Shown here one piece after another: positions 1 to 6,302 of a stretch of DNA of 12,360 nucleotides (the first letter of the stretch is position 1; every line of letters begins with the position of its first letter). The notes beneath the pieces were generated by a model that was given only the letters and a program-made list of their open reading frames with translations, was not told the DNA's origin and did no database searches. The DNA comes from an archaeon (lineage in GTDB: Archaea > Asgardarchaeota > Hermodarchaeia > Hermodarchaeales > Hermodarchaeaceae), in contig JABXGS010000037.1 in the NCBI GenBank assembly GCA_016550425.1, positions 1-12,360 of the forward strand, written 5' to 3'. The position numbers and the translations under genes are program-made.

Positions 1-653
1 GTAAAGGCTATGAAGAATTCTATGAAACCACCGCACGCGAACATGGCGTGAACTTCGTGCGAGGTCGGGTTTCAGAGATTCGCGGATCCTTCGAGTCCGA
101 TAAAATCGTTGTCCGTGCAGAGGACACATTCCTCGCCCAGCCCGTTGAAGCGGAGGTGGACATCGTCGTTCTCTCCTGTGGAATCGAAGCACCCAAAGAT
201 CTTGCTGATTTTGCTCGCGTCCTTGGGCTTCAACGAAGTGCTGACGGTTTTCTTCTCGAAGCTCACCCCAAGCTCCGTCCCGTTGAAACCAACACCGATG
301 GCATTTTCATCGCCGGAGCTGTTCAAGGACCCAAAGATATCCCCGATACAGTCGCGCAAGCGAAAGGTGCTGCTGCTAGCGCCCTCGCTATGGTCGCTGC
401 TGGCCAAGTCAAAGTTCAACCCTATACCGCAGTTGTCAATGAAGAACTTTGTGCGGGATGTGGAATCTGCGAAGCCTCATGTCCCTATGGCGCAGTAAAA
501 GTGGTAGATAATCGGGCCCAGGTCACCGAGGCCCAATGCAAGGGTTGTGGCACCTGCGCTGCCGCTTGTCCAAACCAAGCCATTGCTCCGCAACACTTCA
601 CCATGGAACAAATCATCGCTCAACTTGACGCCCTCTTCCAGGAAGCGAAATAA
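1..653 (+). CDS. hdrA: Heterodisulfide reductase subunit A, C-terminal part (5'-truncated by window)
   Basis: HdrA is the FAD- and iron-sulfur-containing core of the heterodisulfide reductase/hydrogenase complex, which splits electrons between ferredoxin and a disulfide. Only the last ~217 residues are present; the frame is open from base 3, so the gene begins outside the window. Visible are the end of the flavoprotein fold (VLSCGIEAP, then TDGIFIAGAVQGPKDIPD, a typical HdrA signature) and two [4Fe-4S] ferredoxin motifs, CAGCGICEASCP (about 450-485) and CKGCGTCAAACP (about 537-572). The C-terminal helix ending in FQEAK is normal for the family. The stop is 2 bp before the mvhD start, so the two are surely co-transcribed. 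Its partner subunits HdrB and HdrC are not in the window. Family assignment is firm; which disulfide or other acceptor the complex uses in this organism cannot be told. Confidence 0.95.
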   Translation, partial: KGYEEFYETTAREHGVNFVRGRVSEIRGSFESDKIVVRAEDTFLAQPVEAEVDIVVLSCGIEAPKDLADFARVLGLQRSADGFLLEAHPKLRPVETNTDGIFIAGAVQGPKDIPDTVAQAKGAAASALAMVAAGQVKVQPYTAVVNEELCAGCGICEASCPYGAVKVVDNRAQVTEAQCKGCGTCAAACPNQAIAPQHFTMEQIIAQLDALFQEAK

Positions 654-655
654 CC

Positions 656-1084
656 ATGACCAAAAAGAACTGGGAACCCAAAATTGTCTGCTTCGCCTGT
701 CGCTGGTGCAGCTACGCCGGAGCTGACATGGCAGGAACCTCCCGAATCCAATACCCACCCAACGCCCGAGTCATCCGCGTCAACTGCAGCGGACGTGTAG
801 ACCCCCAATTCATCCTACGCGCCCTCAAACTAACCGCTGATGGTGTCCTTATTGCAGGCTGCCACTTTGGCGACTGTCACTATGTCTCAGGCAACTACCA
901 AACCTCGCGCCGCATTGCCCTACTCAAAGAGTACCTCAAAGAAATTGGCCTCGAACCTGAAAGACTTCGCCTCGAATGGATCTCCGCCGCAGAAGGGAAC
1001 AAATTCGCGGAGACCATGAAGTCATTCATAAATCAAATTAAGCTTTTAGGACCCAATCCGCTAGCTAACGGAGGAACCGAATAA
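656..1084 (+). CDS. mvhD: MvhD, [2Fe-2S] electron-transfer subunit linking hydrogenase to HdrA
   Basis: MvhD carries electrons from the NiFe hydrogenase MvhAG to HdrA. The 142-residue length is normal. Family signatures are clear: CxxCxxC-type N-terminus (C12, C15, C18) followed by SYAGADMAG, then QYPPNARVIRV, NCSGRVDP (C44), and GCHFGDCHYVSGN (C69, C74). All the cysteines expected for the cluster are present as Cys, with no in-frame TGA that would suggest selenocysteine. The ATG at 656 is chosen because it follows the hdrA stop by 2 bp and has a purine-rich GGAAG at about 641. It is followed 1 bp later by mvhG, which fits translational coupling in an hdrA-mvhDGA operon. The protein is expected to be cytoplasmic and part of the soluble MvhADG-HdrABC complex. 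Confidence 0.95.
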   Translation: MTKKNWEPKIVCFACRWCSYAGADMAGTSRIQYPPNARVIRVNCSGRVDPQFILRALKLTADGVLIAGCHFGDCHYVSGNYQTSRRIALLKEYLKEIGLEPERLRLEWISAAEGNKFAETMKSFINQIKLLGPNPLANGGTE

Positions 1085-1085
1085 C

Positions 1086-2027
1086 ATGACCAAACCAAGT
1101 CTCGCAGTAGAAACGCTCAGCATCTGTTCTGGCTGTGAAATCGCCATTCTCGACTTACACGCGGCACTCGTTGATGTCCTCGATGCCATTGACATCAAAT
1201 ACATCCAAGTCCTCATGGACCACCGCGAACCACCTAAAGAAGGCGTCACTGTCGGATTTGTCTCTGGTGGTGTTCGCAACGAAGAACATCTTGAACGCCT
1301 CAAGATGCTCCGCGAACGCAGTCAAATCCTTGTCGCATTCGGGGCATGTAGCGCTTTCGGCGGCATTCCTGGTCTTGCCAATCTCTCCACTAAAGACGAA
1401 CTCATGGAAGAAGTTTACATCAATACCAAGTCCACCGTCAACCCCAAGAAAATTATCCCCAACAGAATCGTTCCACCAATGCTCGAAGAACTCCACCCCG
1501 TGGATGACTTCGTCAAAGTGGACTATGTCCTGCCCGGATGTCCTCCACCCCCCAAACTCATCGCTGAACTCGTCACTTGTCTCCTCGAAGGCAAGGAGTT
1601 CAAGCTCGAACCTAAAACCGTCTGCGACCAATGCCCACTGATCAAGGAAGAGAAATCAGTCACCGAATTCAAACGCTGGGGCACCGATAAAGTCGATACT
1701 GAGCGTTGTCTCCTCGAACAAGGCTACCAATGCCTTGGTCCAGTCACTCAAGGCGGCTGTGAAGCCCGCTGCCCCACCGCCCTAGCACCCTGCCGTGGCT
1801 GTTTCGGACCCACCGAAAGTGTCGAGGATCAGGCCGCGAAAATGATTGGTGCCATCGGTAGTATAGTAATTCAGGAACCCACAAAAGCACCAGCACCCGA
1901 ACAAATTGTTAAACAAATCCCCGACCTTGTTGGTACCTACCTACGTTTCACCTTTCCCCACTCCACCTTCAAGAAAGCCGTCCACACCAACGTGGTCAAA
2001 ACCAAATCCGCGGAGGCTAAAACATGA
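1086..2027 (+). CDS. mvhG: F420-non-reducing [NiFe] hydrogenase small subunit
   Basis: This is the small subunit of a group 3c-like cytoplasmic [NiFe] hydrogenase; it holds the iron-sulfur relay from the active site. The 313 residues contain SICSGCEIAILDLH (C14, C17, proximal cluster), GACSAFGGIPGLAN, DYVLPGCPPPPKLI, and a C-terminal cysteine-rich region (CDQCP, then CLGPVTQGGCEARCP and PCRGCFGPTES) for the further clusters. There is no twin-arginine signal, as expected for a cytoplasmic enzyme. The ATG lies 12 bp after a perfect GGAGG (1070-1074) inside the end of mvhD. The stop overlaps the mvhA start in an ATGA at 2024-2027. Codons are strongly C-ending, like those of mvhA up to base 3256. 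Confidence 0.95.
   Translation: MTKPSLAVETLSICSGCEIAILDLHAALVDVLDAIDIKYIQVLMDHREPPKEGVTVGFVSGGVRNEEHLERLKMLRERSQILVAFGACSAFGGIPGLANLSTKDELMEEVYINTKSTVNPKKIIPNRIVPPMLEELHPVDDFVKVDYVLPGCPPPPKLIAELVTCLLEGKEFKLEPKTVCDQCPLIKEEKSVTEFKRWGTDKVDTERCLLEQGYQCLGPVTQGGCEARCPTALAPCRGCFGPTESVEDQAAKMIGAIGSIVIQEPTKAPAPEQIVKQIPDLVGTYLRFTFPHSTFKKAVHTNVVKTKSAEAKT
2024..2027 (+). other. ATGA start-stop overlap of mvhG and mvhA
   Basis: The last base triplet of mvhG (TGA, 2025-2027) shares bases with the ATG of mvhA (2024-2026). With the GGAGG at 2012-2016 inside mvhG, this indicates coupled translation of the two hydrogenase subunits. Confidence 0.9.
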
Positions 2028-3445
2028 GCTCAAAGAAAAAAACCCTAACAATCGCACCGGTCTCCCGTGTCGAAGGACACGGCGCCATCACAATCAATTT
2101 AGATGAAAAAGGCAATGTCGCCAACGCCCATTTCTCCGTCATGGACGTACGTGGGTATGAAAAATTCATGCAAAACCGCCCCGTCGAAGAAGCCAACCGC
2201 ATTGCTACACGTATGTGCGGCATCTGCCCGGTCAGCCACCACCTTACCTCCTCCAAAGCGGCTGACGCCCTCTACAATGTTGACCCACCCCGAACCGCCA
2301 AACTCCTCCGCGAACTCATGCACCAGAACCAGATGGTGCATTCACACGTACTCCATTTCTTCTATCTGGCAGCGCCAGACCTCCTCATCCCAGACGGTGA
2401 TCCTTCCACGCGTCATGTTGTCACTCTTCTTAAACAAAACCCTGACCTCGTCAAGAAAATCATTCGCCTCCGCCAAATCGGCCAAGACGGCATCAAAATT
2501 ACCGGCGGTCGGTCCATCCATCCCGTCACATCGCAAGCCGGGGGAATCTCAAAGCCTCTCAGCGAAGAGGAACGCGATGAGATGCTCAAATGGAACGAAG
2601 AAGCCATCACCCTCTTCCACGAACTATACGGCGTTGTCCGCCCCCTCCTGGACAAAGTCGAACTCCTCGACCAGCAAGATACAGCTTATGTCGGTCTCGT
2701 CAATAATGGCAACCTCGAATTCTACGACGGCCCAATCCGCATCGTCGACCACGACGGCAAACGCCTCGCTGAATTCCCAGTCAAAGATTACCTCAAATAC
2801 ATTGGCGAACACGTTGAGGACTACTCCTACCTTAAATTCCCATTTTACCTCCCCAAGGGGTGGCCTAAAGGCATTTACCGCGTTGGTCCCCTCGGGCGCA
2901 TCAATGTGTGCGACAAAATCTCAACACCCCAGGCGAATACCGAACTCGACACCCTCCGCGCCCAATTCGGCAAAACCCCCGACCACAACTTCCTCTACCA
3001 CTGGGCCCGCCTCATCGAAATCCTCCACGCCATCGAACGCACCAAAGAACTCCTCACCCACCCCGACATCACCAGCACCGACATCATGACCAACATCACC
3101 ATCAACGGCGGACGCGGCGTCGGCGTCCTCGAAGCCCCCCGCGGACTCCTCATCCACGACTACACCGCAGACCCCAACGGCATCCTCACCAACGTCAACC
3201 TCATCGTCTCCACCGTCGGCAACAACCCCAGCATGGACCAAGGCGTCAAAAACATGGCTAAACGTCATATAAAGAACGGTATAATTAATCAACATATCAT
3301 CAATAGTATAGAGATGGTGGTCCGCTGTTTTGATCCCTGCTTGTCTTGTGCTGTGCATGCTGTGAATGGGCATATGGCGATGCGTATCAAAGTGTTGAAT
3401 CATCTCGGTGAGACTACACAAGTAATTCAGAACTTTGAAGACTAG
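2024..3445 (+). CDS. mvhA: F420-non-reducing [NiFe] hydrogenase large subunit with recoded 3' end
   Basis: MvhA is the catalytic large subunit that binds the NiFe(CN)2CO centre and activates H2. The 473 residues carry both nickel-ligating pairs: RMCGICPVSHH (C65, C68) and DPCLSCAVH (C439, C442, H445; DNA 3332-3358). Known biology: the large-subunit precursor is normally clipped just after the His of this last motif, so residues 446-473 are probably a removable propeptide. GGAGG at 2012-2016 supports the ATG, which overlaps the end of mvhG by 4 bp. The odd part is the 3' end. In the 62 codons before 3257, 53 end in C; in the 62 sense codons from 3257 to the stop only 11 do. The protein stays family-like across the switch, so the end looks replaced by a homologous but differently coded segment. 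Relics of the same 3' end lie downstream at 5391, 6031, 9078 and 10447. The enzyme is probably still active, because all metal ligands remain. Confidence 0.95.
   Translation: MSSKKKTLTIAPVSRVEGHGAITINLDEKGNVANAHFSVMDVRGYEKFMQNRPVEEANRIATRMCGICPVSHHLTSSKAADALYNVDPPRTAKLLRELMHQNQMVHSHVLHFFYLAAPDLLIPDGDPSTRHVVTLLKQNPDLVKKIIRLRQIGQDGIKITGGRSIHPVTSQAGGISKPLSEEERDEMLKWNEEAITLFHELYGVVRPLLDKVELLDQQDTAYVGLVNNGNLEFYDGPIRIVDHDGKRLAEFPVKDYLKYIGEHVEDYSYLKFPFYLPKGWPKGIYRVGPLGRINVCDKISTPQANTELDTLRAQFGKTPDHNFLYHWARLIEILHAIERTKELLTHPDITSTDIMTNITINGGRGVGVLEAPRGLLIHDYTADPNGILTNVNLIVSTVGNNPSMDQGVKNMAKRHIKNGIINQHIINSIEMVVRCFDPCLSCAVHAVNGHMAMRIKVLNHLGETTQVIQNFED
3257..3445 (+). repeat. Tail 1: living, recoded 3' end of mvhA (master copy of the tail repeat)
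   Basis: This 189-bp segment encodes MvhA residues 412-473. It is set off from the upstream gene by an abrupt loss of C-ending codons, and it contains the sequence repeated downstream. Core pieces of the encoded tail are CAVHAVNGHMAMR, KVLNHLGE and IQNFE, ending in a stop at 3443-3445. I interpret it as a replacement end brought in with the adjacent endonuclease gene: similar enough at protein level to keep the hydrogenase working, different enough in DNA to escape cutting. That interpretation is inference; the codon switch and the repeat are directly visible. Confidence 0.8.
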
Positions 3446-3451
3446 CAAGCA

Positions 3452-5338
3452 TTATTCGTTTACTCGTATTTCGAGCCAATCTTGGACTTTCTTTCGTTTT
3501 GGATTTGAAGAAGGCATAGCGATTTCTGTCCATAGAAGTGTATCATTTTCTGATTTTGTCATAATCTCCCAGATTGAGGAAACTCGTCCGGATTGTTGAA
3601 TGTGAATTTCTTTGAATTTCATTTCCATTTCGATTCCTAGATCTTGACAGAGTTGTTTTTCATCTTTGAGAAGTCGACAGGGGTTATTTTTAATGATATT
3701 TTGAAGCTGAGTTGCTACCTTACTGATATTTTGGTTGGGATTTTGTTGCAGGCGTTTTATTCTTCCTCTTACGAGGATGCATTCTTCTCGGGGTGCTTCA
3801 TCCCGAAATATCGTTTCTTGATGTTTACCATGTTCAAGTATGAATTCTTTTAGATAGTCTGTAATCTTTGAATCAAAATTGTAATCATTGGCTTTGGGTC
3901 CTGCATCGAGAATCTGAGCTCGTTTGATTCCGAATTTTGGTTGTGGTTTAGTATGGAAATACCCATCTTCTGGAACGACTTCTTCGAGGTAGGCGCATTT
4001 GACTGCGGTTGATCCTTCGCGGATGAATTTGGGGAGATGATAATGTGGGCTGAGGAGTTTGTCTCCTGCTGGGACTCCAAGTTGTTCGAGGAGTCGTCCA
4101 ATAGTAACGGGCATGTTGAGGCGGTCGGCTCCTGGTCTTTCATCATGGGTGATGTAGACTTGTCCGAAGGATTGCATGAGGTTTTTGACGTAGTGCCGGC
4201 GTTCGTGCTCATTTTCGATGTAGGTGAAGGCTTTGTTTTCATGGTGGATGTGCCCGTCACTGAAGGCGATGGCTGTGATGCGAGTGAAGAAGAGGTCGCG
4301 TTGTTTGCCTTCGAGGAAGATGGGGTTGTGGATGCCGCCGCGTCCGTCGCCTTGGGTGTCGCGTCCGAGGCGGGTGATGAAGAGTTGGATGTCTTTGAAG
4401 TTGCGTCCTGTGATGTTGAGGAGGAGTTGGAGGGTTTCTCCGGTGAGGTAGGGGCGGTATCGGGTGTATTCGCCGAGAATGGAGGTTCGGTGGGTTAGTT
4501 CGCCTTTGTGGTCGGTGAGTTGGAGGGTGAGCTGGCTGAGACCGGTTGTGGTGGTGTTGAGGTGGCGTTTGGTGTCGTTGAGGAGGAGGGTTTTGACGTC
4601 GGTGGTGTCAAAGTAGAAGTGTTCGTAGCGTAGGCGTGTGAGCCAGGCTTCTGGGTCGGTTTGGTGGTGGTAGAGGTAGAGGGTGTGGTTGTGAATGCCG
4701 ATTCTTATGCGTGTGTGGGGGAAATGATTGAGGGGGATGCGTTGGTTGAGGAGTTTTGTTACTTCTTCTCGGTGCTTTTCGAGTGATTTGGCGATGGTGC
4801 GGGTCCAGCGGGGTCCAGATTCGTGATAAGGTTTAAAGTCAGCGGTGAGAAAGCGTTGGAATGCGACTTTGTGGTACATGGTTTCGATGAGATTGGTGAG
4901 TGCTTCGGGAGAATGGGGGTGGCCTTTGAGGAGACGGATGGATTTGTAGACAATACTTGGGTCGATACGATGCTGATAGTGTTCTTGGGGAAGTTTGATT
5001 TCATGATCTTTGCGTGCTTGTTCGTGGGTTGTGAGGGCTTCGATGAGGCGTGGTCGGCGTTCGTTTCGAAGCCAGTAGCTGACAACGATGTGGCTGATGC
5101 CAAGGGTTTTAGCGAGGTGGTGGGTGCTGGTTTTGGGGAGGGTGTGGGTTCGTTGAGCGTGTTTGAGGTGGAGGAAGCATTGGGCGTGCCAGTAGTGTTT
5201 GGGGAAGGATGGGCGGTCGCGGAAGTAGGGGTGCCTGTCAAGCAGTGTGTTGAGTTGGTCGATGGTGGTGATGGGGAGGAGCGGGGTCATGGGTGGGTCG
5301 TCAGTGATGGATGATGGATTAGAATTGAAGAACTCCAC
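3452..5338 (-). CDS. Free-standing LAGLIDADG homing-endonuclease-like protein with N-terminal HTH
   Basis: A 628-residue protein with two LAGLIDADG-like motifs about 97 residues apart: TRITAIAFSDGHI (acidic residue D361) and, after the typical lead-in LPKFIREGSTAVKCAYLEE, VVPEDGYF (D458). Two such motifs in one chain fit a monomeric homing endonuclease; the acidic residues would hold the metal for DNA cleavage. Residues ~70-105 look like a helix-turn-helix (HLAKTLGISHIVVSYWL, then RNERRPR). The C-terminal ~130 residues end in KKVQDWLEIR. The start is GTG at 5338, with TTTAAA at 5362-5367 about 27 bp upstream, as for a leaderless archaeal mRNA; ATG at 5290 (residue 17) is an alternative. The stop is 6 bp from that of mvhA, convergent. 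Codon usage is mosaic: C-ending codons dominate until about 3975 (near the second motif), then the last third is AT-rich like the mvhA tail. A remnant of the same 3' end lies at 6134-6256. Activity and target are inferred, not shown; a domesticated regulator is possible. Confidence 0.75.
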   Translation of the reverse strand: MEFFNSNPSSITDDPPMTPLLPITTIDQLNTLLDRHPYFRDRPSFPKHYWHAQCFLHLKHAQRTHTLPKTSTHHLAKTLGISHIVVSYWLRNERRPRLIEALTTHEQARKDHEIKLPQEHYQHRIDPSIVYKSIRLLKGHPHSPEALTNLIETMYHKVAFQRFLTADFKPYHESGPRWTRTIAKSLEKHREEVTKLLNQRIPLNHFPHTRIRIGIHNHTLYLYHHQTDPEAWLTRLRYEHFYFDTTDVKTLLLNDTKRHLNTTTTGLSQLTLQLTDHKGELTHRTSILGEYTRYRPYLTGETLQLLLNITGRNFKDIQLFITRLGRDTQGDGRGGIHNPIFLEGKQRDLFFTRITAIAFSDGHIHHENKAFTYIENEHERRHYVKNLMQSFGQVYITHDERPGADRLNMPVTIGRLLEQLGVPAGDKLLSPHYHLPKFIREGSTAVKCAYLEEVVPEDGYFHTKPQPKFGIKRAQILDAGPKANDYNFDSKITDYLKEFILEHGKHQETIFRDEAPREECILVRGRIKRLQQNPNQNISKVATQLQNIIKNNPCRLLKDEKQLCQDLGIEMEMKFKEIHIQQSGRVSSIWEIMTKSENDTLLWTEIAMPSSNPKRKKVQDWLEIRVNE

Positions 5339-5361
5339 GATTTTGCGCGGGATTTGGCTCG

Positions 5362-5367
5362 TTTAAA
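5362..5367 (-). promoter_or_regulatory. Putative TATA box of the endonuclease gene
   Basis: TTTAAA (within ATTTAAACG on the minus strand) is centred about 27 bp upstream of the GTG at 5338, the normal TATA-to-start distance in archaea. This would place transcription initiation at or next to the GTG, so the mRNA would be leaderless. No Shine-Dalgarno site is seen for this gene, which agrees. Confidence 0.4.
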
Positions 5368-5390
5368 TGCGTTCCGGTGTTGAAGCCTTA

Positions 5391-5452
5391 ATGATGAAGG
5401 GTTGAATCATTTGGGTGAGTTGACGCAGACGATTCAGAATTTTGAAGAGTGA
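5391..5452 (+). repeat. Tail 2: displaced relic of the mvhA 3' end
   Basis: From about 5402 the sequence encodes LNHLGELTQTIQNFEE followed by a stop (5450-5452), matching the end of MvhA (LNHLGETTQVIQNFED). Most differences are synonymous (for example CTC/TTG, ACA/ACG, CAA/CAG, AAC/AAT). There is no start codon context or upstream gene; the part encoding the Cys motif is missing, so it is an orphan gene end. It lies just beyond the 5' end of the endonuclease gene, where the displaced old end of mvhA would be expected after an insertion. The next stop on the minus strand (GNAT) is 7 bp away. Confidence 0.75.
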
Positions 5453-5459
5453 GTGGTTA

Positions 5460-5978
5460 TTACAGAATTTTGCCCATGATGAGGATGTTGTGGTATTGGT
5501 CATCGTTGCCATAGTAGGCGTCAGGTTGTGTGCCTTCGATGGTAAATCCGAACTTTGTGTACAGTTGGATGGATGCGCTGTTTTCTTCAACGACAAGTGC
5601 GGTTAATCGGTGGACATCATGGTCTCTCACTAATTCGAGGAGGTGTTGGGTCATCGCGGTGCCAAGCCCGATTCCGTGGAAGTCTTGGTGTAGGTAGCAT
5701 CCAATATCCGCTATGCCTTTCATGCGTGGGTGCGGGTTCTTGAAGATGGCGGAGTACCCGATGATCCGGTTGTGGAATTCAGCGACGAGCGGAATCAGAT
5801 GCTCGTAGTTGTTGATCCAGCGTTCAATCACTTTTTCTGAATACGGGGCCATACTCCACCGTAAGGCCTCCTCAGACATAGAGCCAAACATGGCATATAG
5901 TTGGTCTTTGTCATCAGGAGTTAATAACCGAATGACGACTTCTCGCCCATCCTTCAAGATGGTTTTCCATCTTCCCAT
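5460..5978 (-). CDS. GNAT-family N-acetyltransferase
   Basis: A 172-residue GNAT protein that would transfer an acetyl group from acetyl-CoA to an amine; the substrate cannot be deduced. The acetyl-CoA pyrophosphate loop is HGIGLGTAMT (residues 101-110), preceded by the usual beta strand ADIGCYL. The second signature VEENSASIQLYTKFGF (130-145) is the typical motif B region in which a residue side chain helps orient CoA. The N-terminus (ILKDGREVVIRLLTPDD) is normal, so the gene seems complete. The ATG at 5978 has an AAGGA some 12-16 bp upstream and is the first in frame. The gene sits alone between tail relics 2 and 3 and reads toward mvhA; it may be cargo of an earlier insertion or an old downstream neighbour. 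Its codons lack the strong C bias of mvhA. Confidence 0.9.
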   Translation of the reverse strand: MGRWKTILKDGREVVIRLLTPDDKDQLYAMFGSMSEEALRWSMAPYSEKVIERWINNYEHLIPLVAEFHNRIIGYSAIFKNPHPRMKGIADIGCYLHQDFHGIGLGTAMTQHLLELVRDHDVHRLTALVVEENSASIQLYTKFGFTIEGTQPDAYYGNDDQYHNILIMGKIL

Positions 5979-6030
5979 GATTGACGATGTTCCTTCAACA
6001 AGAAGAATGTTCCGAATTTCAGCAGTAAAC

Positions 6031-6129
6031 CACAGTGTGCATGTGGTGAATGGGCTGATGGCGATGCGGGTTAAAGTACTGAATCATCTGGGTGAGATAA
6101 TACAGATTATTCAAAACTTTGAGATATAA
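6031..6129 (+). repeat. Tail 3: displaced relic of the mvhA 3' end
   Basis: Encodes HSVHVVNGLMAMR, KVLNHLGE and IIQIIQNFEI, then a stop (6127-6129), with no internal stop. From the GTG-CAT codons (6037) to the stop I count 71 of 93 bases identical to the living mvhA tail. About half of the codon differences are synonymous and most of the rest conservative (I/V, V/I). That pattern means that this copy diverged while encoding a functional protein end. The similarity starts at the codons next to the nickel-binding Cys. It is followed by a remnant of an endonuclease gene on the minus strand, repeating the layout at mvhA itself. Confidence 0.85.
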
Positions 6130-6133
6130 TTGG

Positions 6134-6256
6134 TTGGTGGCTTGTTTGCGTGTCAAGCCAGTCTTGGACTTTCTTTCATTTTGGGGTCGATGATGGTGTT
6201 GCAAGTTTTGCTACTCGTTGGGCATCACTGGTGTTGTGATCATTGGGTTTTATCCA
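6134..6256 (-). pseudogene. Remnant of the 3' end of a second endonuclease gene
   Basis: Read on the minus strand, this stretch encodes WIKPNDHNTSDAQ, then KLATPSSTPK, an in-frame TGA, and KKVQDWLDTQ. The living endonuclease ends with a Trp followed after the same distance by AMPSSNPKR and KKVQDWLEIR. Over 31 bases covering this C-terminus I count only three mismatches with 3469-3499. The Arg codon CGA of the intact gene is TGA here. Nothing of the LAGLIDADG or HTH parts is found; upstream the flavin-reductase gene begins. It is therefore a decayed stub, and it sits in the same place relative to tail 3 as the intact gene does relative to the mvhA tail. Confidence 0.8.
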
Positions 6257-6302
6257 CTTGGTTGTAGTCTGCTCCTTTGCTTTCATGGAATGAAACTGGT
6301 GG

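Noticed and set aside
109..498. 129-codon + strand frame inside hdrA
   Set aside because: Out-of-frame shadow of the HdrA reading frame, which carries the ferredoxin motifs.
2024..3445. Intein or intron in mvhA
   Set aside because: The MvhA frame is continuous, normal in length and has both Cys motifs in place; the endonuclease gene lies outside it on the other strand.
2921..3448. 175-codon minus-strand open frame overlapping the end of mvhA
   Set aside because: Antisense shadow of mvhA caused by its extreme C-ending codon use; its composition (runs of V, D, G, A) is that of a mirror frame. Similar antisense frames over tails 2 and 3 exist only because the tails are repeats.
4037..5314. Two long + strand frames (4037-4498 and 4823-5314) opposite the endonuclease gene
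   Set aside because: Mirror frames of a strongly biased gene; they lack start signals and recognisable domains, whereas the minus-strand frame has LAGLIDADG and HTH features and a homologous stub elsewhere.
3443..6129. Integrase-type att sites at a gene 3' end
   Set aside because: Integrative elements often use tRNA or gene 3' ends with short identical repeats, but no integrase or recombinase gene is visible, and the repeats here are long, diverged and protein-like. An integrase outside the window cannot be excluded.
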